A DNA stretch of 64,000 nt, taken from positions 558,001 through 622,000 of the forward strand of contig CAVTEU010000007.1 in NCBI GenBank assembly GCA_963733905.1. Reading direction: 5' to 3'. Each line of letters opens with the position of its first letter. The stretch's first letter is position 1. Source of the stretch: DATADW01 sp963733905. GTDB taxonomy: Bacteria; Actinomycetota; Acidimicrobiia; Spongiisociales; DATADW01. The translations under genes were made by a program, and so were the position numbers. Shown here piece by piece: positions 38,497 to 47,737 of this stretch. Below the pieces are notes generated by a model that saw only the letters and a list, made by a program, of their open reading frames with translations, did no database searches and was not told the DNA's origin.

Positions 38497-39549
38497 TCAG
38501 CGACCGGGATAGCGGATCCACCAGTCGGAGTCAGGGTCATCGACCGGAGGTGGATCGAACCGCTCGCGCCAGAGGTCCTCCGCCATCTGGGTGACCAGGT
38601 CGGCCACGTCGAGCGGCTCGGTCCACGCTGCCGGGAGCCCCTCTGCACCGGCGATCACGCCGACGAGCGACCCGGCGACGATCCCGGTCGAGTCGCTGTC
38701 GCCCGAGTGGTTGACAGAGGCGAGGAGTGCGCTCGGTGCGTCCGGGGCGGCCAGCGCACAGCACAGCCCGATGGCCAGCGCCTCCTCTCCCACCCATGCC
38801 CCGCCAAGGCTCTCGATGTCTTCAGGCGTCGGCATCCCTCCATTTGCCAGCGCAACTGCCCGGTCGACCGCCTCGAGCATCTCCTCGTGACCCTTGTGGG
38901 GGATGAGATAGGGCCTGGTGAGCGCCACCGCCTGGTCGAGGGCCGATCCGTCGAGCAGGTGTGAGATGAGGGCAGCCAGGAAACCCGCCGATAGCCACCC
39001 GCTCGGATGCCCGTGGGTGATTGCGGCGATCTCGCTCCCCACCTGGAAAGCCTCTTCGGGGTCGGCGAACATCAACCCCGCTGGCGCCGCTCTCATCACA
39101 CCGCCGCAACCCTTCGAATCGTTTATCGGCCGGTCGATGGAACCCGCCGAGCCGGATCTCAGTGCGGAGAGGCAGGTGTTGCCCGGGGCGCGCCGCTTGT
39201 GGAGCCGCTTATCGGCCACAAGCCATCCGTCGGGCCCGTCCTCCCCGGGGCGCCCGCCGATGCTGGACCAGTCATAGCCCTGGGTGTGAAGCCAGCGGAG
39301 GTACGCATGGTGGACGATGTCGTTGCGATCAGGGGCGCGGCGATCGCTACCCCCGCCCGACCGCTGCTGAACCGAAGCGCGGATCAACCCCTCGCCGGTG
39401 AACAGCGCCATCTGGGTGTCGTCGGTGACGGCGGCGGGGCCGCCCACGTAACCGGTGACCCCATCGGCCCCCAACCGCGCCCTGATCTCGGACAACGACC
39501 AGAACTCGACCGGTGCACCGAGGGCGTCACCAACCGCTCCCCAAAGCAA
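38497..39549 (-). CDS. ADP-ribosylglycohydrolase family protein
   Basis: About 350 aa. The dinuclear Mg site is indicated by AVTDDTQMALFTGEGL near the N-terminus and NHSGDSDSTGIVAG in the C-terminal half. Family members remove ADP-ribose from proteins or small molecules; the substrate is not evident. The frame before the first TTG (39549) encodes LDRFRGC, which belongs to the family N-terminus, so the real start is probably slightly upstream although no standard start codon is visible there. Confidence 0.87.
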   Translation of the reverse strand: MLWGAVGDALGAPVEFWSLSEIRARLGADGVTGYVGGPAAVTDDTQMALFTGEGLIRASVQQRSGGGSDRRAPDRNDIVHHAYLRWLHTQGYDWSSIGGRPGEDGPDGWLVADKRLHKRRAPGNTCLSALRSGSAGSIDRPINDSKGCGGVMRAAPAGLMFADPEEAFQVGSEIAAITHGHPSGWLSAGFLAALISHLLDGSALDQAVALTRPYLIPHKGHEEMLEAVDRAVALANGGMPTPEDIESLGGAWVGEEALAIGLCCALAAPDAPSALLASVNHSGDSDSTGIVAGSLVGVIAGAEGLPAAWTEPLDVADLVTQMAEDLWRERFDPPPVDDPDSDWWIRYPGR

Positions 39550-39611
39550 ACACCCACGGAAGCGGTCGAGGGGAGGTTGCCGGCTATTGCTCGTGGTAGC
39601 TCCCTTCTGGC

Positions 39612-39639
39612 TGCCGTCTGCCGTCTGCCGTCCGCCGTC
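39612..39639. repeat. Heptad tandem array, four units
   Basis: Four 7-bp units (TGCCGTC three times, then CGCCGTC on the plus strand; GACGGCA type on the minus strand) begin one base after the ltaE stop. The same 28 bases recur at 45268-45295. Confidence 0.85.
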
Positions 39640-40677
39640 CTAAGAGGCCTTGTCCAGCACCCCGAACACCCGCTCCACGTCTGCCACATCCACATCCCGA
39701 TGGGTCACAAAGCGGAGCACACCGGGTCGGATCAGACCGACCCTGATCCTGGCGGCGGCCAGCAGGTCGATCACCTCGGGTGCACCCCAGGGGAGCCCGG
39801 CGTCGTCCACCATCACCATGTTGGTCTCGACTTCTTCGTGGTCCACGGCCTTTGGGAACCGCTCCGACAGCCCGGCGGCGAGCCGGCCGGCGAGGTCGTG
39901 GTCCTCGTGGAGGCGGTGACGATCGCCAAGAGCCACCAGCGCTGCAGCGGCGATCACGCCGGCCTGACGCATCCCGCCGCCCAACTGACGCCGTCGGTAG
40001 CGGGCCTCGGCGATGAGAGGTGCCTCACCGCAGAGTATGGAGCCGACCGGGGCCCCGAGTCCTTTGGAGAAGCAGAACTGGACAGTGTCCGCCAAGGCGG
40101 CATATCGGTCGGCGGGGACTCCTGCTGCCGCCACCGCGTTGAACAGCCGGGCCCCGTCGAGGTGGACCGCCAGCCCGTGGCTCCGGGCGATCGCGGTTGT
40201 GGCTGCCATGGCCTCGAGCGGCACCACCCGGCCACCCGATGCGTTGTGGGTGTTCTCCCAGACAAGAGCCGAGATCCTGGGCCGGATGGTCCCCGCCGCC
40301 ACCATCAGCTGGCTGAGCGCATCGCCATCGATCACCCCTCCCCGGCCCGCAACGGTGCGAAAGGCCACACCCGAGATCATCGATGCAGCCGCCCGCTCGT
40401 AGTCCCGAACATGAGCATCGTCCACGGCCACCAATTCGGTCCCTGCAGCGGTCAGGAGGTTGATCGCCAGTTGGTTCCCCATGGTCCCTGATGGCGTGTA
40501 CACCGCCGCCTCCTTGCCGACGAGCCGGGCCGCCTCCTCCTCGAGGGCAGCAACGGTCGGGTCCTCGGAGTAGACGTCGTCGCCCACCTCGGCGGACGCC
40601 ATGGCGCGGCGCATCGCCTCGGTTGGCCGGGTGACCGTGTCTGAGCGGAAGTCGGCAATGCCGTCGGGGAACGCCAT
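39640..40677 (-). CDS. ltaE: Low-specificity L-threonine aldolase
   Basis: 345 aa fold-type I PLP enzyme that splits threonine to glycine and acetaldehyde. FRSDTVTRPTEAMRRAM at the N-terminus, the aspartate in AVHLDGARLFNA and the PLP-binding Lys in FCFSKGLGAPVGS are typical. ATG at 40675-40677. Divergent from glgP with a 63-bp gap. Confidence 0.93.
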   Translation of the reverse strand: MAFPDGIADFRSDTVTRPTEAMRRAMASAEVGDDVYSEDPTVAALEEEAARLVGKEAAVYTPSGTMGNQLAINLLTAAGTELVAVDDAHVRDYERAAASMISGVAFRTVAGRGGVIDGDALSQLMVAAGTIRPRISALVWENTHNASGGRVVPLEAMAATTAIARSHGLAVHLDGARLFNAVAAAGVPADRYAALADTVQFCFSKGLGAPVGSILCGEAPLIAEARYRRRQLGGGMRQAGVIAAAALVALGDRHRLHEDHDLAGRLAAGLSERFPKAVDHEEVETNMVMVDDAGLPWGAPEVIDLLAAARIRVGLIRPGVLRFVTHRDVDVADVERVFGVLDKAS

Positions 40678-40740
40678 TGGAGGAACGGTACAGGGGTCGC
40701 ATTACCCTTCGGTTCCCGCCTCCAGAGGTCTATCCATCCA

Positions 40741-42866
40741 ATGAGCGTCTCCGTCCCGGTTCTCAACACGATCGAGATCCGGATCCCAGCAACGTTCGGC
40801 AGGCTCTACGAACTCGCCTACAACATGTGGTGGGCGTGGGACCCGACGGCCCGCAACATGTGGCCCGCGATCCACTCCGTGGCTTGGGAGAGGTACCACA
40901 ACCCGATCGAGTTGCTCGGCGCGGTCGAGCCCAGCGCCTGGCAGGCACTCGAGGGCAGCGACAGCTTCAACGACCGCTACAACGAGGTCGTCCGCAAGTT
41001 CGACAACTACATGGCGGGCGAGGACACCTGGTGGAAGCGGCACCACGAATCGGATCTGACCGGTCCGATCGCCTACCTCTGCACCGAGTACGGGGTCCAC
41101 TCCTCGGTCCCCTTCTACTCAGGCGGCCTTGGTGTGCTCGCCGGCGACCACGTCAAGGCCGCCTCCGATCTCGGGTTGCCCTTTGTCGCCGTTGGGCTGC
41201 TCTACAGGAGGGGGTACTTCCGCCAGGAGGTCGACTCGGAGGGTGAGCAGCAGCACACCTATCCCGAACTCGACATGACCAGGCTGCCGATCCGCCCCGT
41301 GGCCAGCAGCACCGGCGGGCAGTGCAAGGTCTCGATTGAGTTCCCCGGTCGGACCGTGCTGGCGGCGGCGTGGTGCCTGCAGGTGGGGCGGGCACCGGTC
41401 ATCCTCCTCGACACCGATATCCCGGACAACGAGCCCGCCGACCGGCCGATCACACACACCCTCTACATCCGGGGTCGGGAGATGCGGTTCTGCCAGGAGC
41501 TGGTGCTCGGGGTGGGCGGAGTCCGCCTCCTCGCCGCCCAGGGAATTGAGCCGGCGGTGTGGCACGTCAACGAGGGTCACGCCGCAATGAGCCTGCTGGA
41601 GAGGATCTCGGTCGGTGTCAAGGGTGGGGCCTCGCTCGAGGTCGCCGAGAAGGAGGTGAGGTCACGAACCGTCTTCACCCTCCACACACCGGTCCCGGCG
41701 GGGAACGAGGTGTTCGAGTTCACGCTTGCGGAGAAGTACCTCGCTCCCTGGGCGACCTCGGTAAAGGCGGACATGTCGTACCTCGCCCGGATAGGTGCCA
41801 CCAGCGACGATCAGCATGGTCGCTTCGATCTAGGGGCGATGGCCATCCGGCTGGCGGCTGTGGTCAACGGTGTGTCGAAACGGCATGCCGAGATCGTCTC
41901 CCGGGACTGGTCCCATCTCCTCAACGGCCCCGCCCTCGCCGTCACCAACGGGGTTCACACCCCGACATGGGTGGGCCGGGACCTGTCCCGTGAGCTGTCT
42001 GCGCTCATCGGGCCGGACTGGCCGACGCTGCTGGTCGAGGAGCCCGAGGAGGTCGAGGAGATCGACGGGATGCCAAACGAGGAGCTGTGGGCCTCACATC
42101 TCGCCCGCAAGCAGCTGTTCACGCGTTTCGCCAGGGGCCGCTTCCGCCGCCAGTTGGCCCGGCATGGCGGCTCCCCCGACGAGCTCCGATCGGTGGAGCG
42201 GATGCTCCCACCCGAAAGGCTCACCCTCGGTTTCGCCCGGCGCTTCGCCACCTACAAGCGAGCCACGCTGATGTTCCACAACGTCCCGTGGCTGCAGGCA
42301 ATTCTCACCAACCCAAACCGGCCGGTCCAGGTCGTGTTCGCCGGGAAGGCTCATCCGGCAGATCGACCAGGTCAGGACTTCATCCGGCACATCGTCGAGT
42401 TGTCGCGCCGCCCGGAGCTGCGCGGCCACATCTACATCATGGAGAACTACGACCACCGGATGGCCCGCTTCCTGGTCCAGGGGGTCGACGTCTGGGTGAA
42501 CAACCCCCGCCCACCGGAAGAGGCGAGCGGGACCTCGGGGATGAAGGCCGCAATAAACGGCGCGATCAATGCATCGGTGCTCGACGGTTGGTGGGCCGAG
42601 GCCTACGACGGCGACAACGGGTGGGCTTTCGGATCAGGTTCGGAGAACTACGACCACAGCGGCCAGGACAACGCCGATGCCATCGCCTTCTACCGGCTGC
42701 TCCAGGACGAGATCGTTCCTCTCTTCTACCAACGGGACGAGCAAGGGGTCCCCCAGGGTGGGTCGAGCTGATGAAGCGCTCGATGAAGTCGACCCTGGCC
42801 GCCTTCTCCACCCAGCGCATGGTCAAGGAGTACGCCGAGCTGGCCTATTTGAAGGTGGGACGGTAG
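40741..42866 (+). CDS. glgP: Alpha-glucan (glycogen/maltodextrin) phosphorylase (one frameshift)
   Basis: About 709 aa, the short GT35 group. YNMWWAWDP at the N-terminus, FYSGGLGVLAGDH, HVNEGHAAMSLLER, the PLP-site region EASGTSGMKAAINGA and RRFATYKRA are present. It releases glucose 1-phosphate from glucans. A stop at 42771 comes from a lost base in GGG near 42759; in the next frame the normal end (WVELMKRSMKS...YAELAYLKVG) runs to 42866. Length 3n+2 agrees with one deletion. Confidence 0.92.
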
Positions 42867-42883
42867 AACCGGACCAGACGGCA

Positions 42884-42972
42884 GGTACGGGTCAGGGTTA
42901 CTGGGCTAGAGAACCCGCGCCTCCAAGGTACGGGTCAGTACTGAAGTCCACGGAAGACGGTCAGTACTAGTA
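42884..42972. repeat. GGTACGGGTCAG / AGTACT intergenic repeats
   Basis: In the gap between the converging glgP and quinone oxidoreductase genes, the 12-mer GGTACGGGTCAG occurs at 42884 and 42927, and TCAGTACT occurs at 42935 and 42961. The AGTACT core links it to elements at 7133 and 59150. Confidence 0.55.
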
Positions 42973-43938
42973 CGGTATCAGCAGAACCTTGCCGATCGTC
43001 TTCCGACCCTCCAACGCTCTGTGCGCCTCGGCAGCCTCGGCCAATGGGAAGCGGGCGCCGATCGTCACCTCGATCTCACCCGAGCCGATCCATCCGAACA
43101 AGTCGGCGGCGCGCCGCTCGAGGTCGGCTCGCTCTGCGATGTAGTCGTTCAACGACGGTCGGGTGAGGAAGAGCGAGCCGTTCCGGGACAGGGTCAGTAC
43201 GTCGACGGGGGGAACCGGCCCGCTGGCGTTCCCAAAAGCGACCAGCATCCCGCGCCTCCTCAGCAGGCTGAGGCTCGTCTCGAAGGTGGCAGCGCCCACC
43301 CCGTCATAGACCACCGCCATCTGGCGCTTGCCGGCGATCGACTCGATCTGCTCGGCCAGATCGCCCTCGGCGGCAACTATGACGTGGTCGGCTCCCGCCG
43401 ATCTCGCCACCTCGGCTTTTCGCTCGGTCCCCACCACGGCAAAGCTCTCGCCGCCCTTGACACGCAACATCTGGGTCAGCAGCGTCCCCACTCCTCCGGC
43501 AGCGGCGTACAGAACGCACCTGTCACCCGGTTGCACCGGGTAGGTGTCGTTGACCAGGTAGTGCGCAGTCATTCCTTGAAGCATGGCTGCGGCCGCCGTT
43601 TCCAGGCTCACACCGGTGGGCACCAGCACCGCCCGCTCGGCCGGGATAGAGACGAGATCGGCATAACTGCCGTGACAGTCCGCCCAGGCGACCTGGTCAC
43701 CCGGAGCGAGATGGGCGACATCGGCACCCACCGCCTCGACCACCCCGCTCCCCTCCTGCCCGGGGATGAAGGGCAGCGGGTGCGGATACAGCCCGGTCCG
43801 GTGGTACGTGTCCACATAGTTGATCCCGGCTGCGGCGACCCGGACCAGCACGTCATCGCGCCCAGGGACCGGGTCGGGGAGCACATCCGCACGGAGCACC
43901 TCCGGCCCGCCGAGTCGCTCGATCTGGACGGCCTCCAT
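42967..43938 (-). CDS. Quinone oxidoreductase-like MDR protein
   Basis: 323 aa zinc-free medium-chain dehydrogenase. VAAAGINYVDTYHRTGLYP and PFIPGQEGSGVVEAVG identify the QOR group; the NADPH loop is YAAAGGVGTLLTQM. It reduces quinones or enones; the physiological substrate is unknown. ATG at 43936-43938. It follows the alaC-like gene on the same strand. Confidence 0.9.
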   Translation of the reverse strand: MEAVQIERLGGPEVLRADVLPDPVPGRDDVLVRVAAAGINYVDTYHRTGLYPHPLPFIPGQEGSGVVEAVGADVAHLAPGDQVAWADCHGSYADLVSIPAERAVLVPTGVSLETAAAAMLQGMTAHYLVNDTYPVQPGDRCVLYAAAGGVGTLLTQMLRVKGGESFAVVGTERKAEVARSAGADHVIVAAEGDLAEQIESIAGKRQMAVVYDGVGAATFETSLSLLRRRGMLVAFGNASGPVPPVDVLTLSRNGSLFLTRPSLNDYIAERADLERRAADLFGWIGSGEIEVTIGARFPLAEAAEAHRALEGRKTIGKVLLIPY

Positions 43939-43966
43939 GGTTACGCCGCTCCCGTCGCCGGCCCGG

Positions 43967-45163
43967 TCAAACCGACACCCCCGGCTTCCCGGCAGGGAGC
44001 ATGTCAAGCGCCCGCTTGATCCCGCGCACCGCCTGGCTGATGCGGTGCTCGTTCTCCACCAGGGCGAACCGGACGTGCCCGTCGCCTGCCGGGCCAAACC
44101 CGATACCGGGGCTGACCGCCACCTTGGCTTCGTCGAGCAGTTTGAAGGTGAAGTCGAGCGAACCCATCGAACGGTACGGCTCGGGGATCTCCGCCCACAC
44201 GAACATCGTCCCGCGGGGCCGCTCCATCGGCCAACCTGCCCGCACCAGCCCGTCGACCAGGGCGTCCCGCCTGCTGCGGTATATGTCGTTCACCTGGTCC
44301 ACGTAACCGTCGCCTTCGTTGAGGGCGATGATCGAGGCAATCTGTATCGGCTGGAAGGTGCCGTAGTCGAGGTACGACTTGAGCTTGGCCAGCGCCTCGA
44401 CCATCCGGGCGTTTCCGACCACGAACCCGACCCTCCATCCCGGCATCGAGTGGCCCTTGGTCAGCGTGTACAACTCGACCCCGACGTCTGCACCTCCCGC
44501 CTGGAGGAGGCTCGGTGGCGAGTATCCGTCGAACCCGAGATCGGCGTAGGCGAAGTCGTGGATGAGGAACACCTCGTGCTCCTTGGCGAACGCCACGAGA
44601 CGCTCGAAGAAGCCGAGATCGACGCAGGCGGTGGTCGGATTGTGGGGGAACGAGGTGAGGATCACCCGGGGCCGCGGCCACGACCCGAGGAACGCCTCTT
44701 CCATCCGCGAGAAGAAGTCGGCGTCTACCGAGAGCGGCACACGCTGTATTTCCGCCCCGGCTAGTACCGGGGCGTAGATGTGGATCGGATAGCTCGGGTC
44801 GGGCACCAGAGCGAGATCGCCCGGTTGGACCAGCGTCCACATCAGGTGGGCGAGACCCTCCTTGGCACCGATCGTGCTGATCACCTGGGTCTCAGGGTCG
44901 AGATCCACCCCGAAACGACGCCGATACCGCTCGGCAACGGCACGACGCAGATTGGGGAGACCCCGTGACGTGGAGTACCGGTGGTTGCGCGGGTTCTGAG
45001 CCGCCTCCACCAACTTGTCCACGACAAAGGGGGCGCTGGGGATGTCCGGGTTCCCGAACCCGAGGTCGATGACGTCGTCCCCGGCACGCCGCGCCTCCAG
45101 CTTGCGCTGGTTGACCGCAGCGAACACATAAGGCGGAAGCCCATCGATCCGTCGGAATTCCAT
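43967..45163 (-). CDS. alaC: AlaC-like alanine (pyruvate) aminotransferase
   Basis: 398 aa fold-type I aminotransferase. FRRIDGLPPYVFAAVNQ, GFGNPDIPSAP, YSTSRGLPNLRRAVAERY, the PLP Lys in TLTKGHSMPGWRVGF and VSPGIGFGPAGDGHVRFAL track E. coli AlaC closely from memory. It would interconvert pyruvate/alanine and 2-oxoglutarate/glutamate. The ATG directly follows a GTAGGTG-type repeat, with no ribosome-binding site visible. Confidence 0.88.
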   Translation of the reverse strand: MEFRRIDGLPPYVFAAVNQRKLEARRAGDDVIDLGFGNPDIPSAPFVVDKLVEAAQNPRNHRYSTSRGLPNLRRAVAERYRRRFGVDLDPETQVISTIGAKEGLAHLMWTLVQPGDLALVPDPSYPIHIYAPVLAGAEIQRVPLSVDADFFSRMEEAFLGSWPRPRVILTSFPHNPTTACVDLGFFERLVAFAKEHEVFLIHDFAYADLGFDGYSPPSLLQAGGADVGVELYTLTKGHSMPGWRVGFVVGNARMVEALAKLKSYLDYGTFQPIQIASIIALNEGDGYVDQVNDIYRSRRDALVDGLVRAGWPMERPRGTMFVWAEIPEPYRSMGSLDFTFKLLDEAKVAVSPGIGFGPAGDGHVRFALVENEHRISQAVRGIKRALDMLPAGKPGVSV

Positions 45164-45167
45164 GGTG

Positions 45168-45195
45168 ATAGGTGGTAGGTGGTAGGTGGTAGGTG
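45168..45195. repeat. GTAGGTG heptad array, four units
   Basis: Four 7-bp units (ATAGGTG then three GTAGGTG) lie 4 bp upstream of the alaC start, so they fill the position expected for its ribosome-binding site. Two to three degenerate units occur at 1103-1123 between pfkA and rluD. Confidence 0.8.
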
Positions 45196-45267
45196 ACGGT
45201 ACCGCACCCAAGATCCGGCAAACCCTCCAACTGACGAATGCCCCGCCTACAACTTCTGGCTTCTTGC

Positions 45268-45295
45268 TGCCGTCTGCCGTCTGCCGTCCGCCGTC
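45268..45295. repeat. Heptad tandem array, four units
   Basis: Identical to the array at 39612-39639 (TGCCGTC x3, CGCCGTC). It abuts the stop codon of the LLM oxidoreductase gene and shares a CTTCTGGC flank with that copy. Confidence 0.85.
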
Positions 45296-46119
45296 TAAAG
45301 GTGCGGCCACACCTCTTCCACGAAGAGCTCCCAGGTGGGGTATGGCTCGCTGCTGGGGAGAAGCGAGAGCACCAGTTCGTCGGCGCCGGCCTCGAGGAAT
45401 CCCCTGAGGTGGCTCGCCACCTCATCGGGCAAGCCGGCGATGATCCCGCGGCTCCCCCCTCGGTTCTCCACGAAGGCACTCAACTCGTCGTCATCGGATG
45501 CGATGAAGACGGCTCCACCCCAACTGGTGGTCATGGGCCGGCGTGCGGCCCGGCGCACTTCGGCCTCCTCTTCGGCGAACCGAGCCGGGTCGCCCCCCCA
45601 GGCGTTCCATCCGTCGGCGACATCGGCGGCCACCTCGCGGACCTTCTCGTGGCGGCCGCCCACCCACACGGGTGGAGGAGTCAGCCCGTCATCGGCTAGG
45701 CCCTTGATGGCGGCGATCGACTCACGCAGCGTCTTGAGCCGCTCACTGAGTGGGGGGTACGGGAGGCCGTAGGCCTCCATCTCGTCTTTCGACTCCTTGT
45801 CCCCGGCGCCGAGGCCGGCCACAACCCGCCCCCTGGACACCGCCTGCACCGCACCCATGCCCGAGGCGGTGGCAACGGGAGGACGGGTGGTGGCCCTGGC
45901 CACCAGCGAGCCGACCCGGAGCTTGGAGGTGGCCGCCGCCACGGCTCCCATCGCGGAGAAAAGTTCCACCACCGGCCGCTTCGGGCCGTCGAGCGGAAAG
46001 AGGTGGTCGAAGAGGAAGACACCGGTGAACCCCAGCCGCTCGGCACGCTTTGCCGCATCGATCAGAGGGGTCCCGTCGGGGTGGAACTGTGGAAGGGTGA
46101 CCGATACCGGCGGGGTCAC
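45295..46119 (-). CDS. Luciferase-like (LLM) flavin/F420-dependent oxidoreductase
   Basis: About 274 aa. DAAKRAERLGFTGVFLFDH, the central GRVVAGLGAGDKESKDEMEA and PVWVGGR are typical of bacterial luciferase-like monooxygenases and F420-dependent reductases. The cofactor (FMN or F420) and substrate cannot be told from sequence by eye. The GTG at 46117-46119 overlaps the stop of the DUF1232 gene (GTGA). Confidence 0.85.
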   Translation of the reverse strand: MTPPVSVTLPQFHPDGTPLIDAAKRAERLGFTGVFLFDHLFPLDGPKRPVVELFSAMGAVAAATSKLRVGSLVARATTRPPVATASGMGAVQAVSRGRVVAGLGAGDKESKDEMEAYGLPYPPLSERLKTLRESIAAIKGLADDGLTPPPVWVGGRHEKVREVAADVADGWNAWGGDPARFAEEEAEVRRAARRPMTTSWGGAVFIASDDDELSAFVENRGGSRGIIAGLPDEVASHLRGFLEAGADELVLSLLPSSEPYPTWELFVEEVWPHL

Positions 46120-46532
46120 CTGGCGAACGTGTCCAGCAGGTTCCGGACCGGTGTTGGGATGAGATCGCTCGCGAAATCGAGCACCTTGCGCACCGACTCG
46201 AGGGACTCGCGAGGTCCGGACCAATGCTCTTCGATCACTTCGTCGGGCACCGAGGTGACCAACTGCCCAAGGGCGAATGCGATGAGGATGGTGTCGTCGG
46301 CCCAACCCCCAATCGGAAGCATCTCGGGGATCAGATCGATCGGCGACACGAGATAGACAACCGTTCCGCCGAGGAGCAGCTTGCGAGAAGGAGGTACCCG
46401 TGGATCTCTCAACAGCCTCGCCACCAGCAACCCGAAACGTGGGATGAGCATGGCGGCTTCGGCTATTACCTCGAATACGGCCCGTTGATCGCCCGGGCTG
46501 ATGACTTGGTCTGGATGGATGGCTTCTGTCAC
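46116..46532 (-). CDS. YkvA/DUF1232 protein
   Basis: 138 aa. The DUF1232 core LLLGGTVVYLVSPIDLIPEMLPIGGWADD lies around residues 50-80 and is followed by an amphipathic C-terminal part. YkvA-type proteins are membrane-associated and of unknown function. Start GTG 46530-46532, between the ROK and LLM genes on the same strand. Confidence 0.85.
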   Translation of the reverse strand: MTEAIHPDQVISPGDQRAVFEVIAEAAMLIPRFGLLVARLLRDPRVPPSRKLLLGGTVVYLVSPIDLIPEMLPIGGWADDTILIAFALGQLVTSVPDEVIEEHWSGPRESLESVRKVLDFASDLIPTPVRNLLDTFAR

Positions 46533-46567
46533 CGGGCCACCATATCGCCTCTCGATGGAGAAAGCCG

Positions 46568-47520
46568 TCAGTCGGCGCCGACCGTCTCCAGCGCCGCCAG
46601 CCCGGCACCGATGAGACCGGCATCCTGTCCGAGGGAGGCGGCAACGATCGGGGTGGGCGGCCGGTGCTCCGATCCCTCGAGCAACTCGGCCACCGCCGGC
46701 CGGCAGGGCTCGAGGAGGACCTCCAACTCGCCCACGATGCCCCCGCCGACCACGACCACCTCGGGGTCGAGGACGGCAATGAGATTTGCTATCCCAACGG
46801 CCAGCCATCGGGCAACCCCCTCGACAGCCCTCAGCGCAGCCCGATCCCCTTGCAATGCCGCCGCGGTGAGGTGCCTCCCCGATGCCCTGCCATCTCCGGC
46901 GAGCGTCGCAACCGCCCCCGACGGCTCCGCGGCGGCGACGTCGGCGGCAAGCTCGTCGAGCCGGCGACCAGAGCACACCGTCTCCCAACAGCCTCGTTGA
47001 CCGCAGGCACATGGCGCGCCATCGGGTACCAGCCTCATGTGTCCGATCTCACCGGCAAAACCCCTGCCCCGGTAGATGTCGCCATCGATCCAGATGCCAC
47101 CGCCGATCCCTGTGCCCATCGTCACCATGAGGACTTTGGAGTACCCACGCGCCGCCCCGACCAGTGCTTCGGCGTGGGCTGCGAAGTTGGCGTCGTTGTC
47201 CACCACGACCGGCATCGACAGACGCTCGCTGAGCGCCGTGCCCAGATCGAGCTCGATCCCGGGGGTGTGAGGTCCCCACACCAGAGTGCTCGGGTACCGC
47301 ACCAGGCCGGCAACGCCGACACCCACCGCAACAACGGGCTGGCCGAGACTGTCGGGGTCGGCGCTTGCGAGCCTCTCGACCTGTCTGACCATCTCGTTCA
47401 GAGCGGCCTGCGGCGTCGGGCGGGGCGGGCACCAATTCCCTGCGAGTGGGCGGCGCCGTCCGGGCCGACGCGAGCCGCGGCGAGCTTGGTCCCCCCAAGA
47501 TCGAGACCGGCAGCGTGATT
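46568..47520 (-). CDS. ROK-family sugar kinase, probable glucokinase (one frameshift)
   Basis: About 318 aa. The N-terminal phosphate loop GLDLGGTKLAAARVG lies in one frame; near 47420 a base is missing from a C run, and the rest (NEMVRQVERL, VVDNDANFAAHAE, GTGIGGGIWIDG) continues in another. The ROK zinc motif CACGQRGC is intact. It would phosphorylate glucose or a related sugar with ATP. No canonical start codon exists between the preceding in-frame TAG and the conserved start, so the 5' end is uncertain. Confidence 0.85.
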
Positions 47521-47547
47521 CGACGTGTCGGGACCCCGCTCTGCCGT

Positions 47548-47736
47548 CTACTCGACAGGTATCCGCACCGGTGGCTCGGGGTTCTCCCCGTCATCGGTGC
47601 GCCTGTGGGTGATCTCGTCGATCATGGCCTGGGCGGCGCGCAGGGTCTCGATGCCCGCGATCGCCAGGTGGATGGCGGCGCGGCTCCCACCGCGGAGCAG
47701 GGCGGAGGCCATCGAACGGCTCTGCTCCTCCGCCAC
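47548..47736 (-). CDS. Small conserved-looking protein after the ArsA-like gene
   Basis: 62 aa, ATG one base after the ArsA-like stop. A helical stretch, SALLRGGSRAAIHLAIAGIETLRAAQAMIDEI, precedes an acidic/proline tail. No family recognised. It ends at a TAG followed by a single ACGGCAG heptad. Confidence 0.5.
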   Translation of the reverse strand: MAEEQSRSMASALLRGGSRAAIHLAIAGIETLRAAQAMIDEITHRRTDDGENPEPPVRIPVE

Positions 47737-47737
47737 C

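Noticed and set aside
38497..39549. ADP-ribosylglycohydrolase as the antitoxin of a DarTG-like system
   Set aside because: The protein is of the Mg-dependent ADP-ribosylglycohydrolase type, not a macrodomain, and no ADP-ribosyltransferase gene is adjacent.
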